DNA of 17,645 bases from Caulobacteraceae bacterium (GTDB lineage Bacteria > Pseudomonadota > Alphaproteobacteria > Caulobacterales > Caulobacteraceae). The notes under the pieces are model-generated. The model was given only the letters and a program-made list of their open reading frames with translations, was not told the origin of the DNA and did not search any database. Below are positions 1 to 7,005 of this stretch, one piece after another. The stretch covers positions 1 through 17,645 of the forward strand of contig CANMXH010000022.1 of the NCBI GenBank assembly GCA_947501315.1, written 5' to 3'. The position numbers were made by a program, and so were the translations under genes. Each line of letters begins with the position of its first letter. Position 1 is the first letter of the stretch.

Positions 1-633
1 CTCCTGCTGCTTCATGTGCTGATCCTGGTCTATTGGCTGGGAGGCGATCTTGGTGCGTTCGTAGCGTCGTTCCTGATCTCGAACCCGAAGAAGGACCGGG
101 CCGCGCGGCTGGGAGCAGCCGGGCTGCTGGGCGATGTCGACATGGCTCCCCGGACGGCGCTGATCCTGGCCTTCCCGACGGGCTTGACCCTTACGGTGCT
201 ACGAGGATGGATCCCGATGGATCCGGTCTGGCTGATCCCCGCCTGGATCGGATCGGCGATCTGGCTGTGGATCGCATGGCGCATACATCTGGCGCAGGGT
301 GTCGCGGGGCCCCTGCGCAAGGTAGATCTCGCGATCCGCTGGATTGCGGCAGGATCCCTCGGCGTCGCGGGTGCGATGGGGTTGACCGGCGCGCTGGGTC
401 TGCCGCTGTTCATCGCGCTGAAGCTGATCATCCTCGCCGCCTGCATCCTGACCGGTCTGCTGGTGCGGCGACTGACCGCCGACCTGGGTCCGGCGCTGGG
501 GGCCCTGGCGGCGGGACACATCGATTCCGACGAGCGTATTGCACGGTCGCTGGCGCAGACCCGGCCCGCCGTTCTCCTGATCTGGCTGCTACTACTGACG
601 GCAGCCTCCCTCGGACTCTGGACACCCGCATGA
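1..633 (+). CDS. Integral membrane protein, 5' end outside window
   Basis: The reading frame is open from the first base, so the N-terminus lies upstream; the GTG at 16 is only an internal codon candidate. The visible part (about 210 residues) is mostly hydrophobic, with roughly five to six membrane segments. They include an opening helix containing YWLGGDLGAF, a helix after MAPRTALIL, one around PVWLIPAWIGSAIWLW, a long hydrophobic stretch near LPLFIALKLIILAACIL, and a final helix before the stop. The short polar loop SNPKKDRAARLG is probably cytoplasmic. I recognise it only as a conserved membrane-protein type, possibly related to CopD-like or DUF membrane proteins; no catalytic motif is visible. 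It ends in an ATGA overlap with the FAD oxidase gene, so the two are probably translated together. It could be a membrane anchor or electron-transfer partner for the downstream flavoenzymes, which is inference. Confidence 0.75.
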   Translation, partial: LLLLHVLILVYWLGGDLGAFVASFLISNPKKDRAARLGAAGLLGDVDMAPRTALILAFPTGLTLTVLRGWIPMDPVWLIPAWIGSAIWLWIAWRIHLAQGVAGPLRKVDLAIRWIAAGSLGVAGAMGLTGALGLPLFIALKLIILAACILTGLLVRRLTADLGPALGALAAGHIDSDERIARSLAQTRPAVLLIWLLLLTAASLGLWTPA

Positions 634-2213
634 CCCCTGCCGGAACCCTGACCCGCAGCCCTGCGGACGATCTGCTGGCCGCGTTCGGTACCCGGACGGT
701 CAGCGTCGATCCGACCATGCTCGATCTCTATGGGCAGGACATCTGGAAGGTCGGCCGCCGCCCGGTCGCGATCCTGAGCCCCGGCGACACCGCCGAGCTG
801 TCGCGCGCCCTGGTCGAGGCCGATCGGCTGGGTTTGGCGGTCGCGCCCAGGGGTGGGGGCATGAGCTATACCGCGGGCTATGTGACCGAGGCCGGGCCGT
901 TGGTCCTGATCGACCTGTCGCGCATGGACCGGGTGCTGCACGTCGATGTCGAGGCGATGACTGTGACGGTCCAGGCGGGCTGCACCTGGAAGACCCTGCT
1001 GGCGACGTTGAAGCCCCAAGGCCTGAGGACGCCGTTCTGGGGGCCGCTTTCGGGCGTGTCGTCCACCATCGGTGGGGGGCTGTCGCAGCTGAATGCGGTG
1101 TTCGGTGCCGGGCACTGGGGCACGACTTCGGAGAGCGTCGTTGGGCTGACGGTCGTTCTGGCAGATGGGTCGCTGATCTCGACGGGTGCCCGGCGGAAGG
1201 CCGACGGCCGGGCCTTCTATCGTCACTACGGCCCTGACCTCACCGGACTGTTCTGTGGGGATTGCGGGGCCCTGGGGGTCAAGGCCGAGATCACGCTGAG
1301 GCTGATGCGAGCGCCTGCTCACGAGGCCCACGGGTCGTTCGCCTTCGACGGCTCAGCGTCAGCGCTTAAGGCAACGGCCGAGATCAGCCGGGCGGGCGTG
1401 GCGGCCGACATGTTCGGCTTCGACCCGGCCCTTTCGGCTATGCGGTTGAAGCGGGCGTCGCTGTCGCAAGGACTGAAGGCGCTGGGGGCGATCGCCACCT
1501 CGGGCGGCGGGCTGATGAAGGGCATGGCGGCTGCGGCGCGCACGGCTGTGGCGGGGCGCGGATTCCTGGGTGCCGAGGACTGGTCGCTGCATCTGATCGC
1601 CGAGGGTCGATCCCGGACAGGCGTCGAGGACGACATGGCCGAGGCGCGCCGCATCTGTCTTTCGCTAGGCGGGCGCGAGGTCGAGGCGTCCATCCCGCGC
1701 GTCGTGCGCGCCAGCCCATTCACGCCGCTCAATAATGTGCTGGGGCCGGACGGGGAGCGGTGGGTGCCGGTCCACGGCATCGTCGCCTTGCAGGATGCGC
1801 AGGCGGCATATGACGGCGTGATGGCCCTGTTCGAACGGCTGCGGCCCCGGTTCGAGGCGGGTGGGGTGCAGACAGGGATGATGCTTACCTATCTGTCGAC
1901 CAACGGCTTTCTGATCGAGCCGGTCTTTGTCTGGCCCGAGGCACGGCGGGAGCTGCACGAGGCGACGGTCGAGCCGGGCGTACTGGCCAAACTGGCCCGC
2001 CATGCCGAGAATCCGGAGATCACCGAACTGGTTGCCGAGGCGCGGCGCGGGGTGATCGAGGTCTTCACCACCGTTGGAGCGGCCCACTATCAGATCGGCC
2101 GGACTTATCCGTGGCTGGACAGTCTCGACGCGCCGGGCCGGGCCTTGATCCGGGCGGTCAAGGCGGAGCTGGATCCGAAGGGACGCATGAATCCGGGCGT
2201 TCTGGACCTTTGA
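630..2213 (+). CDS. FAD-binding PCMH-type oxidase/dehydrogenase
   Basis: A 527-residue flavoprotein of the vanillyl-alcohol oxidase/PCMH superfamily (GlcD, 4-cresol dehydrogenase relatives), which oxidise alcohols or hydroxy acids using FAD. The N-terminal half is the FAD-binding domain, with APRGGGMSYTAG near residues 72-83 binding the pyrophosphate and SSTIGGGLSQ near 144-153. The C-terminus ends in the family's characteristic KGRMNPGVLDL. The start at 630 is chosen because its ATG overlaps the upstream stop (ATGA); the frame stays open further upstream, but that stretch shadows the membrane-protein gene. No signal peptide is visible, so the protein is probably cytoplasmic. The adjacent aldehyde dehydrogenase suggests a relay of alcohol to aldehyde to acid. 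The substrate is unknown; a lactate-type hydroxy acid is an alternative to an alcohol. Confidence 0.88.
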   Translation: MTPAGTLTRSPADDLLAAFGTRTVSVDPTMLDLYGQDIWKVGRRPVAILSPGDTAELSRALVEADRLGLAVAPRGGGMSYTAGYVTEAGPLVLIDLSRMDRVLHVDVEAMTVTVQAGCTWKTLLATLKPQGLRTPFWGPLSGVSSTIGGGLSQLNAVFGAGHWGTTSESVVGLTVVLADGSLISTGARRKADGRAFYRHYGPDLTGLFCGDCGALGVKAEITLRLMRAPAHEAHGSFAFDGSASALKATAEISRAGVAADMFGFDPALSAMRLKRASLSQGLKALGAIATSGGGLMKGMAAAARTAVAGRGFLGAEDWSLHLIAEGRSRTGVEDDMAEARRICLSLGGREVEASIPRVVRASPFTPLNNVLGPDGERWVPVHGIVALQDAQAAYDGVMALFERLRPRFEAGGVQTGMMLTYLSTNGFLIEPVFVWPEARRELHEATVEPGVLAKLARHAENPEITELVAEARRGVIEVFTTVGAAHYQIGRTYPWLDSLDAPGRALIRAVKAELDPKGRMNPGVLDL

Positions 2214-3652
2214 TGATGGGATCAGGGGGCGACATCTCCGCGCGAAACCCGAGGACGGGCCGGATCGACTGGACCGGGACCGCCGCCGACGCGGACGAGA
2301 TCGCCTCGGTCGCGGTTCGTCTGCGTGCCGCCCAGCCGGCATGGGAGGCGAGAGGTGCGGCCGCGCGACTCGAGGTTCTGCGCTCATTCGGTCAGGCCCT
2401 GGCCCGCCATGCCGGACCGATCAGTGAGGCGCTGGAGGCGGACACGGGGCGTCGTCGCATCGCGCGGCTGGAGATCGACAGTGTCGTCGGTTCCATCGAC
2501 GGCTGGGCGCGGGTGATCGCCAACGACGCGCTGCCCGAGTGGGTTCAGGGACGCGGGATGCCGTCGGTGCGGCACTCGGCGGCGTGGAAGGCCTATCCGG
2601 TGGTTGGGGTGATCAGCCCATGGAACTTCCCGCTGCTGCTGGGGATGATCGACGCGGTCCCGGCCTTGCTGGCCGGCTGCGCCGTAGTGGTGAAGCCGTC
2701 GGAGGTGACGCCTCGCTTCATCGCGCCGGTGGTGGCGGCCCTGACGGAGGTGCCTGAACTGGCGGCCGTCTTCGCCGTCGTTGTAGGTGCCGGCTCGACG
2801 GGTCAGGCCATGGTCGATGCCGCCGACTGCGTCTGTTTCACCGGCTCTGTCGCCACGGGACGAAAGGTGGCGGTCCAGGCGGCGGGGCGGCTGATTCCGG
2901 CCTATCTGGAGCTGGGCGGCAAGGATCCGCTGATCGTGCTGGAGGGGGCCGACCTCGACCGGGCGACCGATGCGGCGCTGAGGGGGTCGGTGCTGTCCAC
3001 CGGTCAGGCCTGCCAGTCGATCGAGCGCATCTACGTGCATCGCGCGGCGCACAGTGCCTTCCTCCAGCGGCTCGTCGAGAAGTCGCAGGCCGCGCGGCTC
3101 AACTGGCCCGACATCAGTGCCGGCGAGATCGGTCCGATCATCTTCGATCGACAGGCCGATATCCTGGCCGGCCAGATCGCCGACGCGGTCGCGCGCGGCG
3201 GCCGCGTCCTGACCGGCGGCGAGATCGAGACCCACGGGGGCGGGCGTTGGCTGAGGCCGACCGTCATCGCCGACGCAACCCATGACATGGCGGTGATGCG
3301 CGAGGAGACCTTCGGGCCGATCCTGCCGGTCATGGCCTTCGACACGATCGACGAAGCCGTCGCCCTGGCCAATGACGGCGAATACGGCCTGTCCGGGGCG
3401 GTCTTCGCCGGGACGCTTGAGGAGGCCGAGGCTGTGGGGCGGCGGCTGGAAGCGGGCGCGATCAGCCTGAACGACGCGGCCCTGACCTCCATCTTCTACG
3501 AGGCGGCCAAACAGGGCTTCAAGGCCTCGGGGCTGGGGCCGTCGCGTATGGGCGAGGACGGCTACCGCCGGTTTCTGCGTCGCCAGGCCCTGATCGCCAA
3601 CATCGCCGCACCATTGTCGCTGGCGGCTTTTTCCGAAGAGGGTTTGACATGA
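2213..3652 (+). CDS. NAD(P)-dependent aldehyde dehydrogenase
   Basis: A 479-residue aldehyde dehydrogenase, oxidising an aldehyde to a carboxylate. Family landmarks are in order: SPWNFPL near 135-141 (cofactor-site loop), KPSEVTP near 161-167 (adenosine-phosphate contact Lys), FTGSVATG near 209-216 (Rossmann turn), LELGGK with general base Glu233, GQACQS with nucleophile Cys267, and EETFGPILPV towards the C-terminus. Length is normal and nothing is missing. The start is the ATG at 2213, which overlaps the oxidase stop (TGATG); ATG 2216 is an alternative, and the open frame upstream is a shadow. It probably takes the aldehyde made by the FAD oxidase or by the amine-oxidase-like enzyme downstream. 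Substrate specificity cannot be read from the sequence. Confidence 0.94.
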   Translation: MMGSGGDISARNPRTGRIDWTGTAADADEIASVAVRLRAAQPAWEARGAAARLEVLRSFGQALARHAGPISEALEADTGRRRIARLEIDSVVGSIDGWARVIANDALPEWVQGRGMPSVRHSAAWKAYPVVGVISPWNFPLLLGMIDAVPALLAGCAVVVKPSEVTPRFIAPVVAALTEVPELAAVFAVVVGAGSTGQAMVDAADCVCFTGSVATGRKVAVQAAGRLIPAYLELGGKDPLIVLEGADLDRATDAALRGSVLSTGQACQSIERIYVHRAAHSAFLQRLVEKSQAARLNWPDISAGEIGPIIFDRQADILAGQIADAVARGGRVLTGGEIETHGGGRWLRPTVIADATHDMAVMREETFGPILPVMAFDTIDEAVALANDGEYGLSGAVFAGTLEEAEAVGRRLEAGAISLNDAALTSIFYEAAKQGFKASGLGPSRMGEDGYRRFLRRQALIANIAAPLSLAAFSEEGLT

Positions 3653-4362
3653 AACACCGCTCCATAACCGGCACGATCCTATACACATCCAAAAAGCCCG
3701 AACGGTTGGACGAGCGGCGTGGCATCGAGCATTTCCGCTTCACGCACCACATCGACGGCAAGCGGACCCTGCGAGCTCACTGCGAGATCGAGGAGCCGCA
3801 CCCCAGCGTGCTGCGCGACATCGTCTATTCGCTGGATGAGCACGGGCGGCCGATGGACTGCCATGTGCGGCTGACGGTGGACGACCGCTTCATGGGGTCA
3901 GGCTGGTTCCGGTTCATGCCGGACGGGATCGAGTGCGAGAGCTATGGACCGACGATCGGGCGGTTGTCGCAGTTCATGCCGCTGTCCGAGCCGATCGACG
4001 GGTTCGGCACCCATCCGGTGGTGGCGGACGGCTATCTGCTGTCCCTGTTCGACTGGAGCGTGGGCGAGACCAGGAAGCTGCATGTGATGTTGCCATCGCC
4101 CGACCATCGCGGTGCCACGCCGCCGATGATCTCCGAGGTCCGGATCGACGCGCGCTATCTGGGTCCGGAGACGGTGACTGTGAAGGCCGGGACCTTCGCG
4201 GCTCGTCACTATCAGTTCATCGACGACGGGACGTCGGGCATGGCCGGGCAGCATCCGCCCTATGACGTCTGGATCACCGATGACGACGACGGGATCATGA
4301 TCCAGGGCGGCGTCGGCGGTTACATGCAGACCTGGTACGAACTGGTCGAACTGAACCGCTGA
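3649..4362 (+). CDS. Conserved protein, DUF3108-like beta-rich
   Basis: A 237-residue protein without a signal peptide, membrane helix or recognisable catalytic motif. The segment TVTVKAGTFAARHYQF followed by PYDVWITDDDDGIMIQ resembles the DUF3108-type pattern, in which a strand ending in 'aGtF.a.hy' precedes a 'D.Wi..d..' strand. That points to a beta-sandwich that may bind a lipid or hydrophobic ligand. Many His and acidic residues lie in the N-terminal third (EHFRFTHHIDG, CEIEEPHP). It starts in an ATGA overlap with the aldehyde dehydrogenase stop, and the amine-oxidase-like gene follows after 1 base, so it is part of the same transcript. Its role is unknown; binding a pathway intermediate or an isomerase-like role are guesses. 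The family link is by eye and uncertain. Confidence 0.82.
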   Translation: MKHRSITGTILYTSKKPERLDERRGIEHFRFTHHIDGKRTLRAHCEIEEPHPSVLRDIVYSLDEHGRPMDCHVRLTVDDRFMGSGWFRFMPDGIECESYGPTIGRLSQFMPLSEPIDGFGTHPVVADGYLLSLFDWSVGETRKLHVMLPSPDHRGATPPMISEVRIDARYLGPETVTVKAGTFAARHYQFIDDGTSGMAGQHPPYDVWITDDDDGIMIQGGVGGYMQTWYELVELNR

Positions 4363-4363
4363 G

Positions 4364-5752
4364 ATGGACCGTCGCGCGCTACTGCTGACGGGTCTGGCGG
4401 CATCGGTCGCCCGGCCGGCGCGGGCGCAGTCCAGGCCGGATGTTATCGTCGTCGGCGCGGGGCTGGCGGGGCTGTCGGCGGCGCTGACGCTTCAGGACGC
4501 CGGCTCGCGGGTTAGGGTTATTGAGGCACAGGAGCGGCCGGGTGGACGGTTGCGAACCGGGAGCGGCGGCGGGCTGACCATCGATGTCGGGGCGGTCGAG
4601 GTGGGGCCGCACTATCGCCGGGTCCGGGCGTGGGCCGCGAGGACGGGAGTCGAGATCCGGCCGATCACGCGGCGCTTCGGCGGGTTCGGTTACTCGATCC
4701 GCGACACCCTGGTCTCGGCGGCTGACTGGCCGACCAGTCCCGCCAATCTAACGGTCGGAACAGAGCGCGAAATCGCGCCAGCGTCGCTTGAGGCGCGGCT
4801 ACTGCGGCCCTTGTCGCCGATCCGGACCGTCGATCAAGCGGCGGATCCGGCGTTTTCATCCTTCGATCGGGATGCCGCCGGCCTGCTGGCGGAGGCAGGT
4901 GCCTCCTCAGAAGCGATCCGGCTGATGAACCGCTGGACCAATGCGCCGTCACTCGCAGGGGCTTCGGCGCTCGGGTTTTTCAAGGAGGCGGCCCGGTCGC
5001 CGCATGCGCCACCCGCGACCGGTCCGGAGGTTCCCGGTGAGATCGCCGGAGGCAGCGCGACCTTACCGGCCGCAATGGCGGCGGCCCTGGCCGAGGCACC
5101 ACGATACGGCGCAGCAGTGGTCGGTCTATCGCAGGGCCCCGGCGGCATCGAGGTCCAGCTGGCGTCGGGCGAGACGCTAACGGCGGACCATGTGGTCGTC
5201 GCGGTACCGCTGACGGCGGTGGCCGCCATCGCCTTCGATCCGCCCCTGCCGCCGGACCAGGCGGCGGCGGTCGCGGGTGCGGTCTATGCCCGCGTCACCC
5301 AGGTGCATCTCGTGCCCGAAGCCCCGTTCTGGGACGACGATGGTCTGCCGCCCTCGCTCTATGTCGATGGCCCACTGGAGCGGGTGCTGGCGGTGGAGAC
5401 GCAAGGCGGCGTCGAGCGGCTGGTCTGCTGGGTCAACGGCGACGGGGCCGTGCCGTGGGACGCCATGACGGCCGGGGATCGCGTGACCTTCGCCGTGGCC
5501 GAGTTGGCACGGGTGCGGCCGTCTTCGACGGGCAAGGTGAGGGGGGCCTTCTCGTGGAGTTGGGCGGGGGCTCTCTCAGGGGGTATTCGCCATGCACCGC
5601 GACCCGGCGAGGTGCTCACGCTCGGACCGGTTCTGGCGCAAGCCCACGGTCGCGTGAGGTTCGCCGGCGAGCATGTCCGGCGCGAGGAACATGGGATGGA
5701 GGCCGCTTGCGAGACCGGCGAGCGGGCGGCCGAGGCGATCCTCGCGATCTAG
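4364..5752 (+). CDS. Flavin amine oxidase-family protein, exported
   Basis: A 462-residue FAD-dependent oxidoreductase of the amine oxidase/phytoene desaturase type. After an N-terminal leader with a twin Arg (DRRALLLTG, then ending near ARAQS), the dinucleotide-binding motif VIVVGAGLAGLSAAL lies near 27-41. It is followed by acidic Glu54 and the family motif ERPGGRLRT near 57-65. The C-terminus has the second FAD signature, VRFAGEHV followed by GMEAACETGERAAEAIL. The Tat-like leader suggests the folded flavoprotein is exported to the periplasm. It is the last gene of the plus-strand run and follows the DUF3108-like gene after 1 base. Family members oxidise amines or desaturate C-C or C-N bonds; the substrate here is unknown. 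Its stop shares the palindromic CTAG with the stop of the convergent VOC gene. Confidence 0.9.
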   Translation: MDRRALLLTGLAASVARPARAQSRPDVIVVGAGLAGLSAALTLQDAGSRVRVIEAQERPGGRLRTGSGGGLTIDVGAVEVGPHYRRVRAWAARTGVEIRPITRRFGGFGYSIRDTLVSAADWPTSPANLTVGTEREIAPASLEARLLRPLSPIRTVDQAADPAFSSFDRDAAGLLAEAGASSEAIRLMNRWTNAPSLAGASALGFFKEAARSPHAPPATGPEVPGEIAGGSATLPAAMAAALAEAPRYGAAVVGLSQGPGGIEVQLASGETLTADHVVVAVPLTAVAAIAFDPPLPPDQAAAVAGAVYARVTQVHLVPEAPFWDDDGLPPSLYVDGPLERVLAVETQGGVERLVCWVNGDGAVPWDAMTAGDRVTFAVAELARVRPSSTGKVRGAFSWSWAGALSGGIRHAPRPGEVLTLGPVLAQAHGRVRFAGEHVRREEHGMEAACETGERAAEAILAI

Positions 5753-6294
5753 GCTCGTTCGATGATGTTGATCAGGACACCGTCCGGATCACGCAGCATC
5801 ACCTCCCGATCGGTCCTTCGCTGGGGCGTGTCCACGAGCCTCTCGGGCCCGCTGATAAACGCGTGGCCGAGGGCTGCGAGGCGAGCGGCCATGGCGTCAA
5901 GATCGAGGCGATGGAAGACCAGCACGCCCTCGCCGATGTTGACCGTGCCCTGCGTCTTATGCGCCCGGGTCAAGGTCTGGCCCGTCTCTTGGAAGAGGGC
6001 GACCATGCCATAGGGCGGTCCCTCTGCCTTCAGGATGCGAAACCGGACGCCGGCACCCCCGGACAGGCCCAGCAGTCGTTCAAGCGGGGCACCCTGGAGC
6101 GCAGCCTCGAACAGGAGTTCCGGCAGGCCGATCCCGTCGCGATAGAAGGCCGTCGATGCGTCCAGATCGGAAACGAACAGGGCGCATCGCACCAGCTGGA
6201 CGGCGGACGGCGGGGTCTGGGCGACCGCCGTCGCCGCGAGACCGGCCGGAGCCAGGGCGGAACCAATCAGCAGAGTGCGGCGGTCGGTGTTCAT
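5749..6294 (-). CDS. VOC (glyoxalase-fold) protein, exported
   Basis: A 181-residue protein with a twin-Arg leader (MNTDRRTLLIGSALAPAG, cleavage likely after AVAQ) and one VOC domain. The domain shows the paired beta-alpha-beta pattern: ALFVSDLDASTAFYRD, then a second module from VLVFHRLDLDAMAARLAALG to LRDPDGVLINIIE. VOC proteins include glyoxalases, ring-cleavage dioxygenases and binding proteins. The usual first-strand metal-ligand His is absent (VRCALFV), while the terminal Glu of NIIE remains. Metal binding is therefore doubtful and a non-metal or ligand-binding role is possible. The start is the ATG at 6294; the frame extends further upstream but the leader starts here. It follows the hydrolase pseudogene by 10 bases and probably belongs to the TonB-receptor transcript. 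Confidence 0.88.
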   Translation of the reverse strand: MNTDRRTLLIGSALAPAGLAATAVAQTPPSAVQLVRCALFVSDLDASTAFYRDGIGLPELLFEAALQGAPLERLLGLSGGAGVRFRILKAEGPPYGMVALFQETGQTLTRAHKTQGTVNIGEGVLVFHRLDLDAMAARLAALGHAFISGPERLVDTPQRRTDREVMLRDPDGVLINIIERA

Positions 6295-6304
6295 GGCGTC
6301 ATCC

Positions 6305-6992
6305 TTATACAGTCTGGGCAATCAGCAAATCAGCGACCAGTTCGGGGCGAGTGATCATGGCGTCGTGACCGGTGGGAAGGTTGGTTGTTGTCCAGCTCTG
6401 GTCCCCGCTCAGCCGTGCATGATGGGCACCGAAGGAGTCCACCGGCAGGACCGGATCGACACAGTGGACATAGGCGCGCCGCAAGCCGTCCGAACCGCCG
6501 TTCGTTATCCGGATGGGGTCCAGCCCGGTCTTGAGCGGATGCGGCGTCGGGCGATATGCCCGGCGACTGGGTGATCATCGACTGACCGTCCATTGGGACC
6601 GCCGCATCGAGGTAGAGGACCGAGGCGATGCGATCCTTCAGCCGGTCGCAGACACCGGCGATGACCATGCCACCCTAGGAGTGACCGCACAGGTGCACGC
6701 CGCTTGCTTCCTCGGCCTCGATCACGGCGACGATGTCCGCGATGTGGGTGTCCAAGCCGATGCCCGGCTCCATCAGGTGGGACCGCTCGCCGTAGCCGGT
6801 CAGGGTCGGCGTCAGCACGCGCGCCCCGGCCGCCTCCAGCCGCTCGGCGACGCGCCGCCAGCACCAGCCGCCATGCCAGGCCCCGTGCACGAGCAAGAAA
6901 AAGGGGCGCGGACCCTCTGCCCGCGCCCCGAGTGGGGAGATGTTCAGGACCATCCCCGCAGCGCCGCCGACCAGGAGCGAACGGCGGCGCAT
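6305..6992 (-). pseudogene. Alpha/beta hydrolase, broken by stop and frameshift
   Basis: An alpha/beta-hydrolase of the EstA/salicylate-esterase-like type can be rebuilt from two frames. It starts at 6992 with a twin-Arg leader (MRRRSLLVGGAAG), then the oxyanion-loop motif LLVHGAWHGGWCW near 33-45 and the nucleophile elbow LCGHS. The next codon, where the family has Tyr or another residue before GG, is TAG (6675-6677). The frame then resumes with GGMVIAGVCDRLKDR and LYLDAAVPMDGQS. Between about 6540 and 6575 the frame shifts. The true C-terminal part, 77 codons ending at TAA 6305-6307, contains RRAYVHCVDPVLP and the catalytic His motif PTGHDAMITRPE. Two independent lesions make a decayed gene more likely than a recoded one, although sequencing error is possible. 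It lies 13 bases after the TonB receptor, so it was once co-transcribed with it. Confidence 0.88.
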
Positions 6993-7005
6993 GCTTCGTG
7001 CCCGA

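Noticed and set aside
2384..3688. Long minus-strand open frame opposite the aldehyde dehydrogenase
   Set aside because: It is Arg/Gly/His-rich low-complexity protein with no family pattern, typical of antisense frames in GC-rich genes; the plus strand carries a clear enzyme. The same applies to 30-1331 minus and the other long shadows.
6675..6677. Programmed amber readthrough or a special amino acid in the hydrolase
   Set aside because: A second lesion (frameshift near 6540-6575) follows in the same gene and no recoding signal is evident, so decay or sequencing error is simpler.
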